Of a stretch of DNA of 64,000 nt, positions 41,397 through 50,835 are shown one piece after another (the stretch's first letter is position 1; the number at the start of each line of letters is the position of its first letter). The translations under genes were made by a program, and so were the position numbers. The DNA is taken from the NCBI GenBank assembly GCA_902196205.1, contig CABIKM010000006.1, positions 1 through 64,000 on the forward strand. The letters are read 5' to 3'. The DNA comes from Candidatus Methylomirabilis lanthanidiphila (GTDB taxonomy: Bacteria > Methylomirabilota > Methylomirabilia > Methylomirabilales > Methylomirabilaceae). The notes under the pieces are model-generated. The model was not told the origin of the DNA. It ran no database searches and was given only the letters and a program-made list of their open reading frames with translations.

Positions 41397-44018
41397 CTAG
41401 GCATGGGCCTCAGCCCAGCTCACGCCGATCCCAAGGTCGACCTTCAGGGGAACGGAGAGCGTCGCGGCCCGTTCCATCTCTTCGGTAGCGACCCGCTTGG
41501 CGACCTCCAACTCGGCCTCGGGCACCTCGAACAGCAACTCATCGTGAATCTGCAAAATCATCCTGGTCCCCAACTGCTCCGACCTCAGGCGTTTGAAGAT
41601 AGCGATCATCGCAATCTTGATGAGGTCTGCGGCCGATCCCTGGATCGGCGTATTGACCGCCAACCGCTCCCCGAGCTGTCGAACTGTCTGCTCGGAGCTT
41701 CTCAGCTCCGGAATCGCGCGACGGCGCCCCCAGAGTGTGGTCACGAAGCCGCGCTCCGCAGTCTCGCGAATCGTTCGGTCGATAAACGCCTTGACCCCGT
41801 GATAGATCCGGAAATAGCGATCGATGTATTGGCCCGCCTCCTCCTGCGACATTGCGAGTTCCGAAGCCAGGCCGAAGGGACTCATCCCGTAGACAATGCC
41901 GAAGTTGATCACCTTGGCCCGCTGCCGCATCTCCGCCGTTACCTCCTCCGGCTGTACCCCGAAAATCTCGGCGGCAGTGCTGCGGTGCACATCGGCGCCT
42001 GCCGTAAAGGCGACGATCAACGCCTGGTCCCTGGAGAGGTCCGCCAGGATACGCAGCTCGATCTGTGAATAGTCGGCCGACAGGAGCCGATGGCCCTCTG
42101 AGGCAACGAACGCCTGGCGAATCCGCCGCCCGACCTCGGTGCGAACAGGGATATTCTGGAGGTTCGGCTCGCTGGAACTCAGGCGTCCGGTGGCCGTCAC
42201 CGTCTGGTTGAACGATGTATGGATTCGGCCGCTCACGCGGTCCGCAAGCCGAAGCAGCACATCGACATAGGTCGATTTGAGTTTCGCGAGGCTCCGGTAA
42301 TTCAGGACCTCGGCGGGCAGCTCGTGCGTCATGGCCAGCCGCTGCAGCACCTCCATATTGGTGGAGTAGCCGGTCTTGGTTCGCTTCAGCGGCTGGAGCT
42401 TCAATCGCTGGAACAGCACGTCCGCCAACTGCTTGGGCGAATTGATGTTGAAGCGATCGCCCGCGAGGGCGAAGATGCGCGACTCGAGCCGGCTGAGCTG
42501 GCCTTCCAGCTCCTTGCCCAGTTCCTCGATCTGATCGACATCCACCCTGAATCCGACCTCCTCCATCGAGGCCAACACCTCGATCAACGGCATCTCGATC
42601 GTTTCAAATAACGGCAGCAGCCCCGATTGCTCCAGCCGCGATCGCAACACCTCCTTGAGTAGCCACGCAAGGTGCGCCTCCTCAACTGCCCGTCTTAGAG
42701 TCTCCTCTCGCCTGTCCCTCCTCTCTTTGGCGCTGGACTCCGATGCAGAGGCCACACTCAACTGCTCCAGCGCGACAGTCGTCAGCGAGTGATCTGATCG
42801 GTTCGGGTTCAGGAGATAGGACGCTACCATGGTGTCGAAGGCCAGTCCTCTCAGGACGGCGCCATTCCTTCCGAGGGCGACCATGGTACGCTTCAGGTCG
42901 TGGCCGATCTTCGCGGGTGACTCGCTCGATAAGACAGGGCGCAGGCGCTCAAGATAGGCGCCGGTCGCCGGTCCGGAAGAAAAGCAGAGAGCCGTATCAG
43001 GCTCTTTACAGAAGGCCACGCCATAGAGCGCTCGATCGGTCTGCTCGTCGTCATCATGCGCGATGGCGATGGCCACACGCTCGGCGGCCAGGAGATCGTT
43101 GGCAGCCTCACCGATCTCTTCCTCGCAATCAACAACAATGATGCGGAGCGCGCTCTGGGACGTCACAGGGGTAAATGCCCGCTGGAGCCCCGTAAACCCC
43201 AGCTCTCGAAAGAGGGCCTGCAGGGCGGGATGATCGAGCGGCTGCAGCGTCAACTGTTCCAGGTCTACATCTACCTGGAGATCGGTCCTGAGTCGGGCCA
43301 ACTCCCGGCTGAGGCGGGCCTGCTCGACCTGGCGCCCCAGAATCTCCCGGACCTTCGCAGACTTGACCTCATGCAGACGTGCAACCAACTCTTCAATGCT
43401 TCCGAACTGCTGGATCAGGCTCCTGGCGGTCTTCTCCCCAATGCCGCGCACACCAGGGATGTTGTCGATCGGGTCGCCCATCAGCCCCATCACCTCCACG
43501 ACCTGACTTGGGGGCACGCCGAAGCGCGTCAGGACCTCCGGTTCGTCGTACACCGTCTCCTTCATCGAATCGTAGACCCGGATCCCTGGCCCGACCAGTT
43601 GGAGCATGTCCTTATCGCTCGTCGCAATGGTCACGTACAAATCCCGCGTCGCCGCCTGTCGTGCCAGCGAGCCGATCAGATCGTCCGCCTCCTGTCCCTG
43701 TTGCATCAGGAGCGGAATTCTCATCGCGTCCACCACTCGATAGATGTACGGAAGCTGACGGCTCAGTTCGTCCGGCATCTGACCGCGATTGGCCTTGTAG
43801 TCAGCGTATCGCTGATGTCGTTCGGTTGGCCCCGCGGAATCAAAGACGACGACGACGCCATCCGGGCGCTCGTCCCGGATGATCTTCAACAGCATGTTGG
43901 TGAAACCATATACCGCTCCGGTCGGAACCCCCTCGTTGTTGCTGAGGGGTGGAAGCGCGTGGTAGGCCCGAAACAGGTAGGAACTACCGTCGATCAGAAA
44001 GAGTGATCTGCCCGCCAT
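41397..44018 (-). CDS. polA: DNA polymerase I (proofreading residues absent)
   Basis: 873 residues. The 5' nuclease domain (~1-290) has its acidic residues (LFLIDGSSYLFRAYHALPP, DKDMLQLVG, GDPIDNIPGVRGIG). Polymerase domain: motif A LLSADYSQIELRILADL, motif B RAKVINFGIVYGMSPFG, motif C LQIHDELLFEVPE. The middle 3'-5' exonuclease-like domain lacks the canonical DxE: the equivalent strand reads VAIAIAHDDDE. So it is probably inactive, as in Bacillus or Taq enzymes. Works in Okazaki fragment processing and repair. Confidence 0.95.
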   Translation of the reverse strand: MAGRSLFLIDGSSYLFRAYHALPPLSNNEGVPTGAVYGFTNMLLKIIRDERPDGVVVVFDSAGPTERHQRYADYKANRGQMPDELSRQLPYIYRVVDAMRIPLLMQQGQEADDLIGSLARQAATRDLYVTIATSDKDMLQLVGPGIRVYDSMKETVYDEPEVLTRFGVPPSQVVEVMGLMGDPIDNIPGVRGIGEKTARSLIQQFGSIEELVARLHEVKSAKVREILGRQVEQARLSRELARLRTDLQVDVDLEQLTLQPLDHPALQALFRELGFTGLQRAFTPVTSQSALRIIVVDCEEEIGEAANDLLAAERVAIAIAHDDDEQTDRALYGVAFCKEPDTALCFSSGPATGAYLERLRPVLSSESPAKIGHDLKRTMVALGRNGAVLRGLAFDTMVASYLLNPNRSDHSLTTVALEQLSVASASESSAKERRDRREETLRRAVEEAHLAWLLKEVLRSRLEQSGLLPLFETIEMPLIEVLASMEEVGFRVDVDQIEELGKELEGQLSRLESRIFALAGDRFNINSPKQLADVLFQRLKLQPLKRTKTGYSTNMEVLQRLAMTHELPAEVLNYRSLAKLKSTYVDVLLRLADRVSGRIHTSFNQTVTATGRLSSSEPNLQNIPVRTEVGRRIRQAFVASEGHRLLSADYSQIELRILADLSRDQALIVAFTAGADVHRSTAAEIFGVQPEEVTAEMRQRAKVINFGIVYGMSPFGLASELAMSQEEAGQYIDRYFRIYHGVKAFIDRTIRETAERGFVTTLWGRRRAIPELRSSEQTVRQLGERLAVNTPIQGSAADLIKIAMIAIFKRLRSEQLGTRMILQIHDELLFEVPEAELEVAKRVATEEMERAATLSVPLKVDLGIGVSWAEAHA

Positions 44019-44070
44019 CGGTCAGTGTCCTCGGGGAATAGCGATCAACGGTCAGTGCTAAAAGCAGGTG

Positions 44071-44127
44071 TTGAGGCTGAAGGCTGAAGAATCCTCAAAA
44101 CCTTCAGTCTATCCACCTTCAGCCTCT
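44071..44127. repeat. Low-complexity repeat between dnaJ and polA
   Basis: TTGAGGCTGAAGGCTGAAGA, then CCTTCAGTC...CACCTTCAGCCTC. The two halves are inverted relative to each other, so the RNA could form a hairpin between the operons. Confidence 0.6.
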
Positions 44128-44147
44128 TCCGCATGCAGCAGGGCAGA

Positions 44148-45239
44148 TCAGCCGAACAGGCTCTTGACCTTATCAAAGAAGCTCTCGACCAGCGGACTCC
44201 CATTACCATCTTCCAGGGCAGCATACGTTTCGAGCAGTTCGCGCTGCTTCGCAGTCAGCCGCTTGGGCACCTCGACGACGACCTTGACTACGAGGTCTCC
44301 CTGGTCATGGCCGCGCAAGTGCGGCACACCCTTGCCGCGAATGCGAAACTCAGTACCCGGCTGGGTCCCCGATGGGATCTTGATCGTTGTCATCCCGAAA
44401 AAGGTCGGGATCTCCAACTCGGTCCCCAAGGCTGCCTGAACAAACGTCACGGGAACCTCGCAGTACAGATCGTCGCCGTGCCGTGCGAAAAGCGAGTGCT
44501 CTTTTACGGTAATGACGACATACAGATCGCCCCGATCCCCCCAATGGGGACCGGCCTCGCCCTCCCCCGTCAACTTCAAGCGTATCCCTGTTTCCACACC
44601 GGCAGGAATCTTCACCGTCAGGGATCGCTCGGACCTGGACCGCCCGGTACCTCGACAGTCGCGGCATCGATGTTCGATGACACGTCCCTCGCCGCGGCAA
44701 GCCGAACAGGTCTGGCTGATCGTCAGAAAGCCTTGAGAGTACCGGACTTGGCCGCTTCCGCGGCAAGAACGACAGGCGATCGGGGATGTCCCAGGCTTGG
44801 CGCCGCTCCCCTTGCAAGCGCCGCATGGCTCCAGCCTGGGGATAGTAATCTCTTTCTCTACCCCGTGGATCGCCTCCTCAAGGCTGATCTCAAGGTTGTA
44901 GCGTAAATCTGCGCCCCGAGAGGCGGCTCGTCGAGCCGATCCTCCAAAAAATCCCTCAAACAGATCCTCGAAGACCGATCCGAACCCGGCCTCGCCGACC
45001 CCCCCGAAGCCGGACCGTTCCCCGGTAACTCCGAACCGATCATAGGCCGCCCGTTTTTCGGCATTGTTGAGAATCTCATAGGCCTCGGTCGCTTCCTTAA
45101 ACTGCTCTTCCGACGTCTTGTCGCCTGCGTTCTTATCCGGATGATACTTGTGGGCCAGCCGGCGGTAGGCCCGTTTGATCTCGTCGGGACCAGCGTCCCG
45201 ATCTACCCCAAGCACTTCGTAGTAGTCGCGCTTGCTCAT
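44148..45239 (-). CDS. dnaJ: Chaperone DnaJ
   Basis: 363 residues. J-domain with HPD (AHKYHPDKNAGD), Gly/Phe-rich linker, then four CxxCxGxG repeats (CGACKGSG, CRSCRGSG, CSACRGEG, CRDCRGTG) binding two zinc ions, and the C-terminal peptide-binding domains. Stimulates DnaK ATPase. Overlaps grpE by 4 bp; dnaK itself is not in this operon. Confidence 0.95.
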   Translation of the reverse strand: MSKRDYYEVLGVDRDAGPDEIKRAYRRLAHKYHPDKNAGDKTSEEQFKEATEAYEILNNAEKRAAYDRFGVTGERSGFGGVGEAGFGSVFEDLFEGFFGGSARRAASRGADLRYNLEISLEEAIHGVEKEITIPRLEPCGACKGSGAKPGTSPIACRSCRGSGQVRYSQGFLTISQTCSACRGEGRVIEHRCRDCRGTGRSRSERSLTVKIPAGVETGIRLKLTGEGEAGPHWGDRGDLYVVITVKEHSLFARHGDDLYCEVPVTFVQAALGTELEIPTFFGMTTIKIPSGTQPGTEFRIRGKGVPHLRGHDQGDLVVKVVVEVPKRLTAKQRELLETYAALEDGNGSPLVESFFDKVKSLFG

Positions 45240-45877
45240 GGCGCGGATGTTTCGGGTCTCGGGTTTCGGGTTTCACATTGATCTTCTTCTGTACCTTGAA
45301 CCTTGAACTCAGAACTCAGAACCTTGGCTTGCGACACCTTGACCATGGCCGGCCGCAGCAAACGTCCCTCCAGGAGGTATCCTTTTCGGACCTCCTCAAC
45401 CGCAATATTGTCCCGGCCATCGGTCGACTCTACCTGAGCCACCGCCTGATGGAAGTTCGGATCAAACTCATGCCCTAACGCCTCGATAGGCTTGACCCCC
45501 GCCTTTTCCAGAGTAGTCTGAAACAGCCGCAGAATGATATCGACGCCCTCCGCAACACCACGGGCCTCTCCTCCGCAGCGGGCCGTGGCGACTGCATGCT
45601 CCAGACTGTCTACGACGGGCAGCAACTCCAGGACCAGGCCCTCGTTGGCAAACCTCACAAACTCGCTCCGATCGCGGGCTGCACGCTTCTTGTAATTCTC
45701 AAACTCCGCGTGGAGGCGAAGCAGGCGGTCGTTGAGCGAGTCCCTCTCGGCAGTCCGCTCCTTCAGATCGGCCTGCAGCGTATTGATTATCGACTCCAAC
45801 TCGGCCGTAGGACCGACAGGGCTCTCTTGGACGTCGTCGCGTGTCGACGCTTTGGCTTCTTCACTTTCCTGATTCAT
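45236..45877 (-). CDS. grpE: Nucleotide exchange factor GrpE with repeat-encoded tail
   Basis: 213 residues from ATG 45877. Coiled-coil dimerisation (~40-90), then ARDRSEFVRFANEGLVLELL, GVKPIEALGHEFDPNFHQAV and RKGYLLEGRLLRPAMVKVSQ, the family end. The last ~25 residues (SSEFKVQGTEEDQCETRNP...) are extra and come from a low-complexity repeat. Even so the ATGA overlap with dnaJ is preserved. Confidence 0.94.
   Translation of the reverse strand: MNQESEEAKASTRDDVQESPVGPTAELESIINTLQADLKERTAERDSLNDRLLRLHAEFENYKKRAARDRSEFVRFANEGLVLELLPVVDSLEHAVATARCGGEARGVAEGVDIILRLFQTTLEKAGVKPIEALGHEFDPNFHQAVAQVESTDGRDNIAVEEVRKGYLLEGRLLRPAMVKVSQAKVLSSEFKVQGTEEDQCETRNPRPETSAP
45249..45325. repeat. Low-complexity repeat in the 3' end of grpE
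   Basis: TTTCGGGTCTCGGGTTTCGG, then ACCTTGAACCTTGAACTCAG and AACTCAGAACC. It codes for the GrpE tail. Confidence 0.75.
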
Positions 45878-45934
45878 TATTCGATCGGCTCCCATGTGTT
45901 CATCGACTGACCGGGCAGATCAGTTCGTCACGTT

Positions 45935-46975
45935 CTACACATCCGCCTCTGACAGGAGTTTGCTGACAAGCCGGGCCGTGCAATCGACAAGGGCTACCAT
46001 GCGATCATAGGCGATCCGTTTCGGTCCTACAATCCCGAGCACGCCGACGACATGATCCCCGCTCTTATACGGCGACGCAATCAGACTCAGCTCCCGCATC
46101 TCTCTGATCTCGCTCTCACGACCGATGATCACCCGTAACCCCTCGTGAGTCAGGCATTGATCGAGCATCTTCACCAGCCTTGACTTTTCCTCGAAGGCCG
46201 CGAAGATATGCTTCATCGTGTTGATGTCGGCGAACTCCGGCCGATGCGCGATGTTGGCCGCTCCCCCGATATAGACGTGCTCTTCCTCGCCCTCAAGCGT
46301 CTTATTGCTGAGCTCCAGCGCGCGCTGCATCAGACGGTTGAACTCGTCGCGCTCCTCAGCCATTCGCGCAATGATCCGATTTCTGACCTCGTGAAGTGTC
46401 ACCCCGCCCAATACACTGTTCAGGTAGTTGGAGATCCGATCCAGCTCCGGCTGCTCGATCACCTCATCGATGGCAATCACCTTCTGCTGGACGAGCCCGG
46501 AATCGGCCATGAGGACCACCAGTATCCGCTCACGGTTAAGGTGGACAAAGTTTATGCGCCGCCACGTATTCTGTGCAAACTTCGGCGCAAGCACCACGGA
46601 TGCATATCGCGACAGATCAGAAAGGATTCGGCTGACCCCCTGCACCAACTCCTCGGCCTGGCCCAGGCTGGGGCGGATCCCTTGCTCGATCCGACTTTCC
46701 TCTACCCGTGATAATCTGGGCCGCTGCATGAGACTGTCTACATAGAAACGGTACCCGGAATCGGTCGGAATTCTGCCGGCTGACGCATGCGGCTGAGAGA
46801 GATAGCCCACCTCCTCCAGGTCGGCCATCACATTGCGGATGGTGGCCGGACTGAGGTGGCCCAAGTGTCGTCTGGCAATACTTCTAGACCCCACAGGCTC
46901 CCCGGAGGTGATATAGTCATGGATAATCACCTTCAGGATCTGACGCTCTCGTGGAGTCAGTTCATGTGTCCGCAT
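45935..46975 (-). CDS. hrcA: Heat-inducible transcription repressor HrcA
   Basis: 346 residues from ATG 46975 (MRTHELTPRERQILKVIIHD). N-terminal winged helix with SPATIRNVMADLEEVGYLSQ, then PHASAGRIPTDSGYRFYVD, and a C-terminal GAF-like part. Represses heat-shock genes via CIRCE. A perfect CIRCE lies 39 bp upstream, so the operon is autoregulated. Confidence 0.95.
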   Translation of the reverse strand: MRTHELTPRERQILKVIIHDYITSGEPVGSRSIARRHLGHLSPATIRNVMADLEEVGYLSQPHASAGRIPTDSGYRFYVDSLMQRPRLSRVEESRIEQGIRPSLGQAEELVQGVSRILSDLSRYASVVLAPKFAQNTWRRINFVHLNRERILVVLMADSGLVQQKVIAIDEVIEQPELDRISNYLNSVLGGVTLHEVRNRIIARMAEERDEFNRLMQRALELSNKTLEGEEEHVYIGGAANIAHRPEFADINTMKHIFAAFEEKSRLVKMLDQCLTHEGLRVIIGRESEIREMRELSLIASPYKSGDHVVGVLGIVGPKRIAYDRMVALVDCTARLVSKLLSEADV

Positions 46976-47013
46976 CAATCCCCTAACCCCTTCTCTCGCG
47001 GTCCTCTCAACTC

Positions 47014-47040
47014 TTGGCACTCAGTCGATGAGAGTGCCAA
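47014..47040 (-). promoter_or_regulatory. CIRCE operator
   Basis: TTGGCACTC, 9-bp spacer, GAGTGCCAA: a perfect inverted repeat close to the consensus TTAGCACTC-N9-GAGTGCTAA. It covers the predicted transcription start of hrcA-grpE-dnaJ. Confidence 0.93.
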
Positions 47041-47050
47041 GTTACAAAAA

Positions 47051-47079
47051 ATCCTAAGAAAAACGGCCACCATTGTCAA
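47051..47079 (-). promoter_or_regulatory. sigma70-type promoter of hrcA-grpE-dnaJ
   Basis: TTGACA (47079-47074), 17-bp spacer, TAGGAT (47056-47051). The predicted start (~47043) is next to the CIRCE, so HrcA binding would block initiation. Confidence 0.85.
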
Positions 47080-47120
47080 GCGGATTTGCCGCCGTCCGCG
47101 CGGGATAGAACGCTCCGGTA

Positions 47121-48365
47121 TCAGAGAAGCTGGACAATCAGTTCATTGGCCACGAGAAGCCCATGCTCGGTGATCTGCACCCTCCCCTCCTGCAGACGGA
47201 GGAAGCCATCATCCAGCAGACGGGTCACCCGATCCGACACAGCAAGATCTTCGATGCCAAGTAGATCCTTGAATGTCTGCACATTGAGTCCGCCTCGAAG
47301 CCGAAGCCCCAACATCAGACGCTCGGATCGCAGCATCTCAGCGGAAAGATCTTCTCTGCTGGCGATGGCCGTCCCACGCTCGGCAATAGCGGATACGTAG
47401 CGTGCCGGCAGTAGCTCATTACAAAACCGGCGTCCCGCAAGAAATGAGTGAGCTCCCGCTCCAATACCAAGGTATTCCTGGTGTTGCCAGTAGACCAGAT
47501 TGTGTCGACATTGGAAACCTTGGCGCGCAAAGTTTGAGATTTCGTAATGCTCCAAGCCCGCGTCACGCAACCGGTCTATAGCCATCCGGTACATCGCTGC
47601 CTCTGTCTCTTCGTCGGGAAGCCCAATCTCACCTTGACGATGCTCCTTATAGAGAGGCGTTCCCTCTTCGAGGATCAGCCCATAGGCAGAGATGTGTTCA
47701 GGTCCTGCATCAATGGCCCAGTCAAGGGTCTTCGACCAATCGTCCGTACTCTGACCGGGCAGGCCAAACATCAGATCCAGATTGATGTTGCTGAAGCCGG
47801 CCTCACGGGCCATCCAGAAGGCCCGCTGGGCCTCGTGGACAGTATGAGCGCGGCCGATCCGTTGGAGGAGTCGGTCCTGAACAGCTTGAACCCCCAGACT
47901 CAGACGGGTCACCCCGCCCTCCCGCAGCGCAAGAAGCTTCGGAATATCTACCGTCCCAGGGTTGGCTTCGAGGGTGACCTCTGCGCCGGTCTCAAATGTG
48001 AAGACCGACCGACACTGATCGAGAACACCAATGAGTTGCGACGCGTTCAGTATTGAGGGCGTCCCGCCGCCAAAGAAGACAGAACAGACACGCCGGTGTC
48101 GGATCGCTTCTGGGGTGACGCAGCACGCAATCTCTTGCCCCAGCGCCTCCAGATACTGCCCCACTTGAACAGAATCGATGCGATAGCTGTTAAAGTCGCA
48201 GTAGTGACACCGTGACAGACAATAGGGGATATGGATGTATAGACCAAAGGGTTCAAGGTTCAAGGTTCTAGGTTCTAAGTTGGGCTTCATCGTTCCGAGT
48301 TCCAGGTTCCGTGCTCCGGATTCTGAACGTGGAACGTTGAACCTGGAACTTTGCACCGTATTCAT
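47121..48365 (-). CDS. hemW: HemW-like radical SAM protein with repeat-encoded N-terminal extension
   Basis: 414 residues from ATG 48365, which overlaps the lepB stop (ATGA). The radical SAM cluster is CLSRCHYCDF (CxxxCxxC), with GGGTPSILNASQL, LGVQAVQDRLLQRIGR and INLDLMFGLPGQS. Family proteins start near LYIHIPYC, so the first ~35 residues are extra and coded by a low-complexity repeat. HemW inserts haem into target proteins; it lacks the coproporphyrinogen oxidase activity of HemN. Confidence 0.92.
   Translation of the reverse strand: MNTVQSSRFNVPRSESGARNLELGTMKPNLEPRTLNLEPFGLYIHIPYCLSRCHYCDFNSYRIDSVQVGQYLEALGQEIACCVTPEAIRHRRVCSVFFGGGTPSILNASQLIGVLDQCRSVFTFETGAEVTLEANPGTVDIPKLLALREGGVTRLSLGVQAVQDRLLQRIGRAHTVHEAQRAFWMAREAGFSNINLDLMFGLPGQSTDDWSKTLDWAIDAGPEHISAYGLILEEGTPLYKEHRQGEIGLPDEETEAAMYRMAIDRLRDAGLEHYEISNFARQGFQCRHNLVYWQHQEYLGIGAGAHSFLAGRRFCNELLPARYVSAIAERGTAIASREDLSAEMLRSERLMLGLRLRGGLNVQTFKDLLGIEDLAVSDRVTRLLDDGFLRLQEGRVQITEHGLLVANELIVQLL
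48249..48352. repeat. Low-complexity repeat at the start of hemW
   Basis: GGTTCAAGGTTCAAGGTTCT (7-base period), then GTTCCGAGTTCCAGGTTCC and GAACGTGGAACGTTGAACC. It codes for the hemW N-terminal extension and begins only 10 bp after the hemW start. Confidence 0.85.
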
Positions 48366-49000
48366 CGCACTAACATTCCAATTCGCTCCCAGCGGGGTCT
48401 GAAGCGCTCGCTGTCCCACGACCAGTAGATGATGAAGGCTTTCCCCCTGATCTTTTTCATATCAAGAAAACCCCAGAACCTGCTGTCCATACTATAATCC
48501 CGGTTGTCGCCCATCATGAAGAGTTGACCCGGCGCAGCGATGACCGGGCCGAAATCGTCCCGGGACGAACCCGGGTTCTCGAGCGTGACAGGATCCAGGT
48601 GAATTGCGTACGGCTCCGTCAGAGGCGTGTCGTTGATGTAGACCTGTTTCGCCCGAACCTCCACCTTCTCCCCCGGAAGGCCGACTATCCGCTTAATAAA
48701 GTCTCGTCCCTCATCCTGGGGGTACTTGAAGACGATAATATCGCCTTGTTGGGGGTTCGTAAACCAATACACAAATTTGTTCACCAGAATGTGATCGCCG
48801 ACCTGCAGCGTCTGAAGCATCGACCCGGAGGGGATTTTAAAGGCCTGAACCACAAAGGTTCTGACCACCAGCGCCAGGAGAATCGCAATAACGATAGCCT
48901 CGGCATACTGGCGGAGAACCGACTTGTCAGGCTTTGAGCCGGGTCGCGAGGCCCGCTCCTGACTCTCCTTCATCGTCTCATTCATCATCGGTCGCGTCAT
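48362..49000 (-). CDS. lepB: Signal peptidase I
   Basis: 212 residues with one N-terminal membrane anchor ([20 protein letters not shown]). Catalytic Ser in [14 protein letters not shown] and Lys in [14 protein letters not shown], then [14 protein letters not shown]. Cleaves signal peptides on the periplasmic face. Overlaps lepA and hemW by 4 bp each. Confidence 0.96.
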   Translation of the reverse strand: MTRPMMNETMKESQERASRPGSKPDKSVLRQYAEAIVIAILLALVVRTFVVQAFKIPSGSMLQTLQVGDHILVNKFVYWFTNPQQGDIIVFKYPQDEGRDFIKRIVGLPGEKVEVRAKQVYINDTPLTEPYAIHLDPVTLENPGSSRDDFGPVIAAPGQLFMMGDNRDYSMDSRFWGFLDMKKIRGKAFIIYWSWDSERFRPRWERIGMLVR

Positions 49001-50805
49001 GAGGTGCTGACCTTCAGCACCGCCATGAAGGCCTCCTGTGGGATCTCGACCCTGCCCACCTGCTTCATCCTGCGCTTTCCCTCCTTCTGGCGCTCAAGCA
49101 ACTTTCGCTTGCGGGTGATGTCCCCGCCATAGCATTTGGCCGTTACGTTTTTGCGTAAGGGGCGCACGCTGTCCCTTGCAATGACCTTGCCGCCAAGCGC
49201 GGCCTGAATCACCACCTCAAAAAGCTGCCTGGGAATCAACTCCTTCATGCGCTCCACCAGCATCCGGCCCCTGAGATAGGCCTGCTCCTTCGGCACAATA
49301 CAGGAGAGCGCATCGACCGGCTCACTATTAACCAGGATATCCAGCTTGACCAGGTGACTCTCCCGATAATCGATGAATTCATAGTCCAGGGAGGCGTAGC
49401 CTCGGGTAGCCGACTTCAGCCGGTCGTAGAAATCCATGACGATCTCATTGAGCGGAAGTTCATAGGTGATGACGACCCGACCGCCCTCCATGTACTCAAC
49501 CCCGCGTTGAATCCCGCGCTTCTCCTGGCAGAGCGCGAAGATCGGACCAACGTACTCGCCCGGCGCCATAATGGAGGCCTTGATGTATGGCTCCTCAATC
49601 CATTCGATGGACTGCGGGGAAGGCAGGTCGCTGGGGTTGTCCACCTCAACGACGGTCCCGTCACTCTTGACCACTCGGTAGACCACGGTCGGCGCGGTGG
49701 TAATCAGCGTCAGGCTGAACTCGCGCTCCAGTCGCTCCTGAATGATCTCCATGTGAAGCAGGCCGAGGAAGCCGCACCGGAAGCCGAATCCCAGGGCCAC
49801 CGACGTCTCCGGCGCAAAGCTAAATGAAAAATCGTTGAGGCGGAGCTTCTCCAGCGCCTCCTTTAACTCCAGGTACTGTTCGGTCTCGGTGGGATACAGA
49901 CCGGCAAACACCATGGGCCGGACCTCTTTAAATCCCGGCAGCGGCTCGGTCGTCGGCCTGTCTTCGGCAGTCATAGTATCCCCAACCCTGGTGTGACGGA
50001 CGTCCTTGATTCCCGCAATGATGTACCCGACCTCTCCGGCCGACAGGATATCTATGGGGCGCATCTGGGGCGTGAAAACGCCGATTTGTAATACGTCGAA
50101 CGCCGCGCCGGTGGACATCAGAAGTATCCGCATCCCCGCCCGCACCTGTCCTTCATACAGCCGGACATACACGATCACGCCCTGGTATGGGTCGAATGAC
50201 GAGTCGAAGATCAGCGCTTTCAGAGGCGCGTCCCTGGAGCCTGTTGGAGGCGGAATCCGCTTGATGACCGCCTCGATGACCTCTTCAGTTCCGATCCCCT
50301 GCTTTGCGCTGCACAGGATCGCCTCAGAGGCATCGATGGCCAGGGTCTCTTCTATCTGCGCCTTCACCCGCGCAATATCGGCATTCGGCAGGTCGATCTT
50401 GTTGATGACGGGGACAATAACCAGGTCGTGTTCCATGGCGAGATGCACATTGGCGAGCGTCTGCGCCTCCACCCCCTGGACGGCGTCGACCACGAGCAAC
50501 GCGCCCTCGCACGCAGAGAGGCTCCGCGAGACCTCGTAGCTGAAGTCCACATGGCCGGGGGTGTCGATCAGATTGAGAATATGATCTTGCGCGCCTGGCC
50601 GCTTATAGTGGAGGCGAACGGCCTTCGCCTTGATGGTAATGCCCCGTTCCCGTTCAAGATCCATGCGATCCAGAACCTGGGCCTCCATCTCACGGGGCGC
50701 GAGCGCCCCGGTCGCCTCCAGGATCCGATCGGCGAGGGTCGACTTGCCATGATCGATATGCGCAATAATGGAAAAGTTCCGGATTTGCTGCAGTGTAATC
50801 GCCAT
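48997..50805 (-). CDS. lepA: Elongation factor 4 (LepA)
   Basis: 602 residues. G1 [11 protein letters not shown]3 DTPGHVDF, G4 NKIDLP, then EF-G-like domains III and V and the LepA-specific C-terminal domain (RKKLL-type basic motif [20 protein letters not shown]). Ribosomal GTPase. Standard length. Confidence 0.97.
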   Translation of the reverse strand: MAITLQQIRNFSIIAHIDHGKSTLADRILEATGALAPREMEAQVLDRMDLERERGITIKAKAVRLHYKRPGAQDHILNLIDTPGHVDFSYEVSRSLSACEGALLVVDAVQGVEAQTLANVHLAMEHDLVIVPVINKIDLPNADIARVKAQIEETLAIDASEAILCSAKQGIGTEEVIEAVIKRIPPPTGSRDAPLKALIFDSSFDPYQGVIVYVRLYEGQVRAGMRILLMSTGAAFDVLQIGVFTPQMRPIDILSAGEVGYIIAGIKDVRHTRVGDTMTAEDRPTTEPLPGFKEVRPMVFAGLYPTETEQYLELKEALEKLRLNDFSFSFAPETSVALGFGFRCGFLGLLHMEIIQERLEREFSLTLITTAPTVVYRVVKSDGTVVEVDNPSDLPSPQSIEWIEEPYIKASIMAPGEYVGPIFALCQEKRGIQRGVEYMEGGRVVITYELPLNEIVMDFYDRLKSATRGYASLDYEFIDYRESHLVKLDILVNSEPVDALSCIVPKEQAYLRGRMLVERMKELIPRQLFEVVIQAALGGKVIARDSVRPLRKNVTAKCYGGDITRKRKLLERQKEGKRRMKQVGRVEIPQEAFMAVLKVSTS

Positions 50806-50835
50806 GACGCTACAGGCGAGAAAGGAGTTCGGTTA

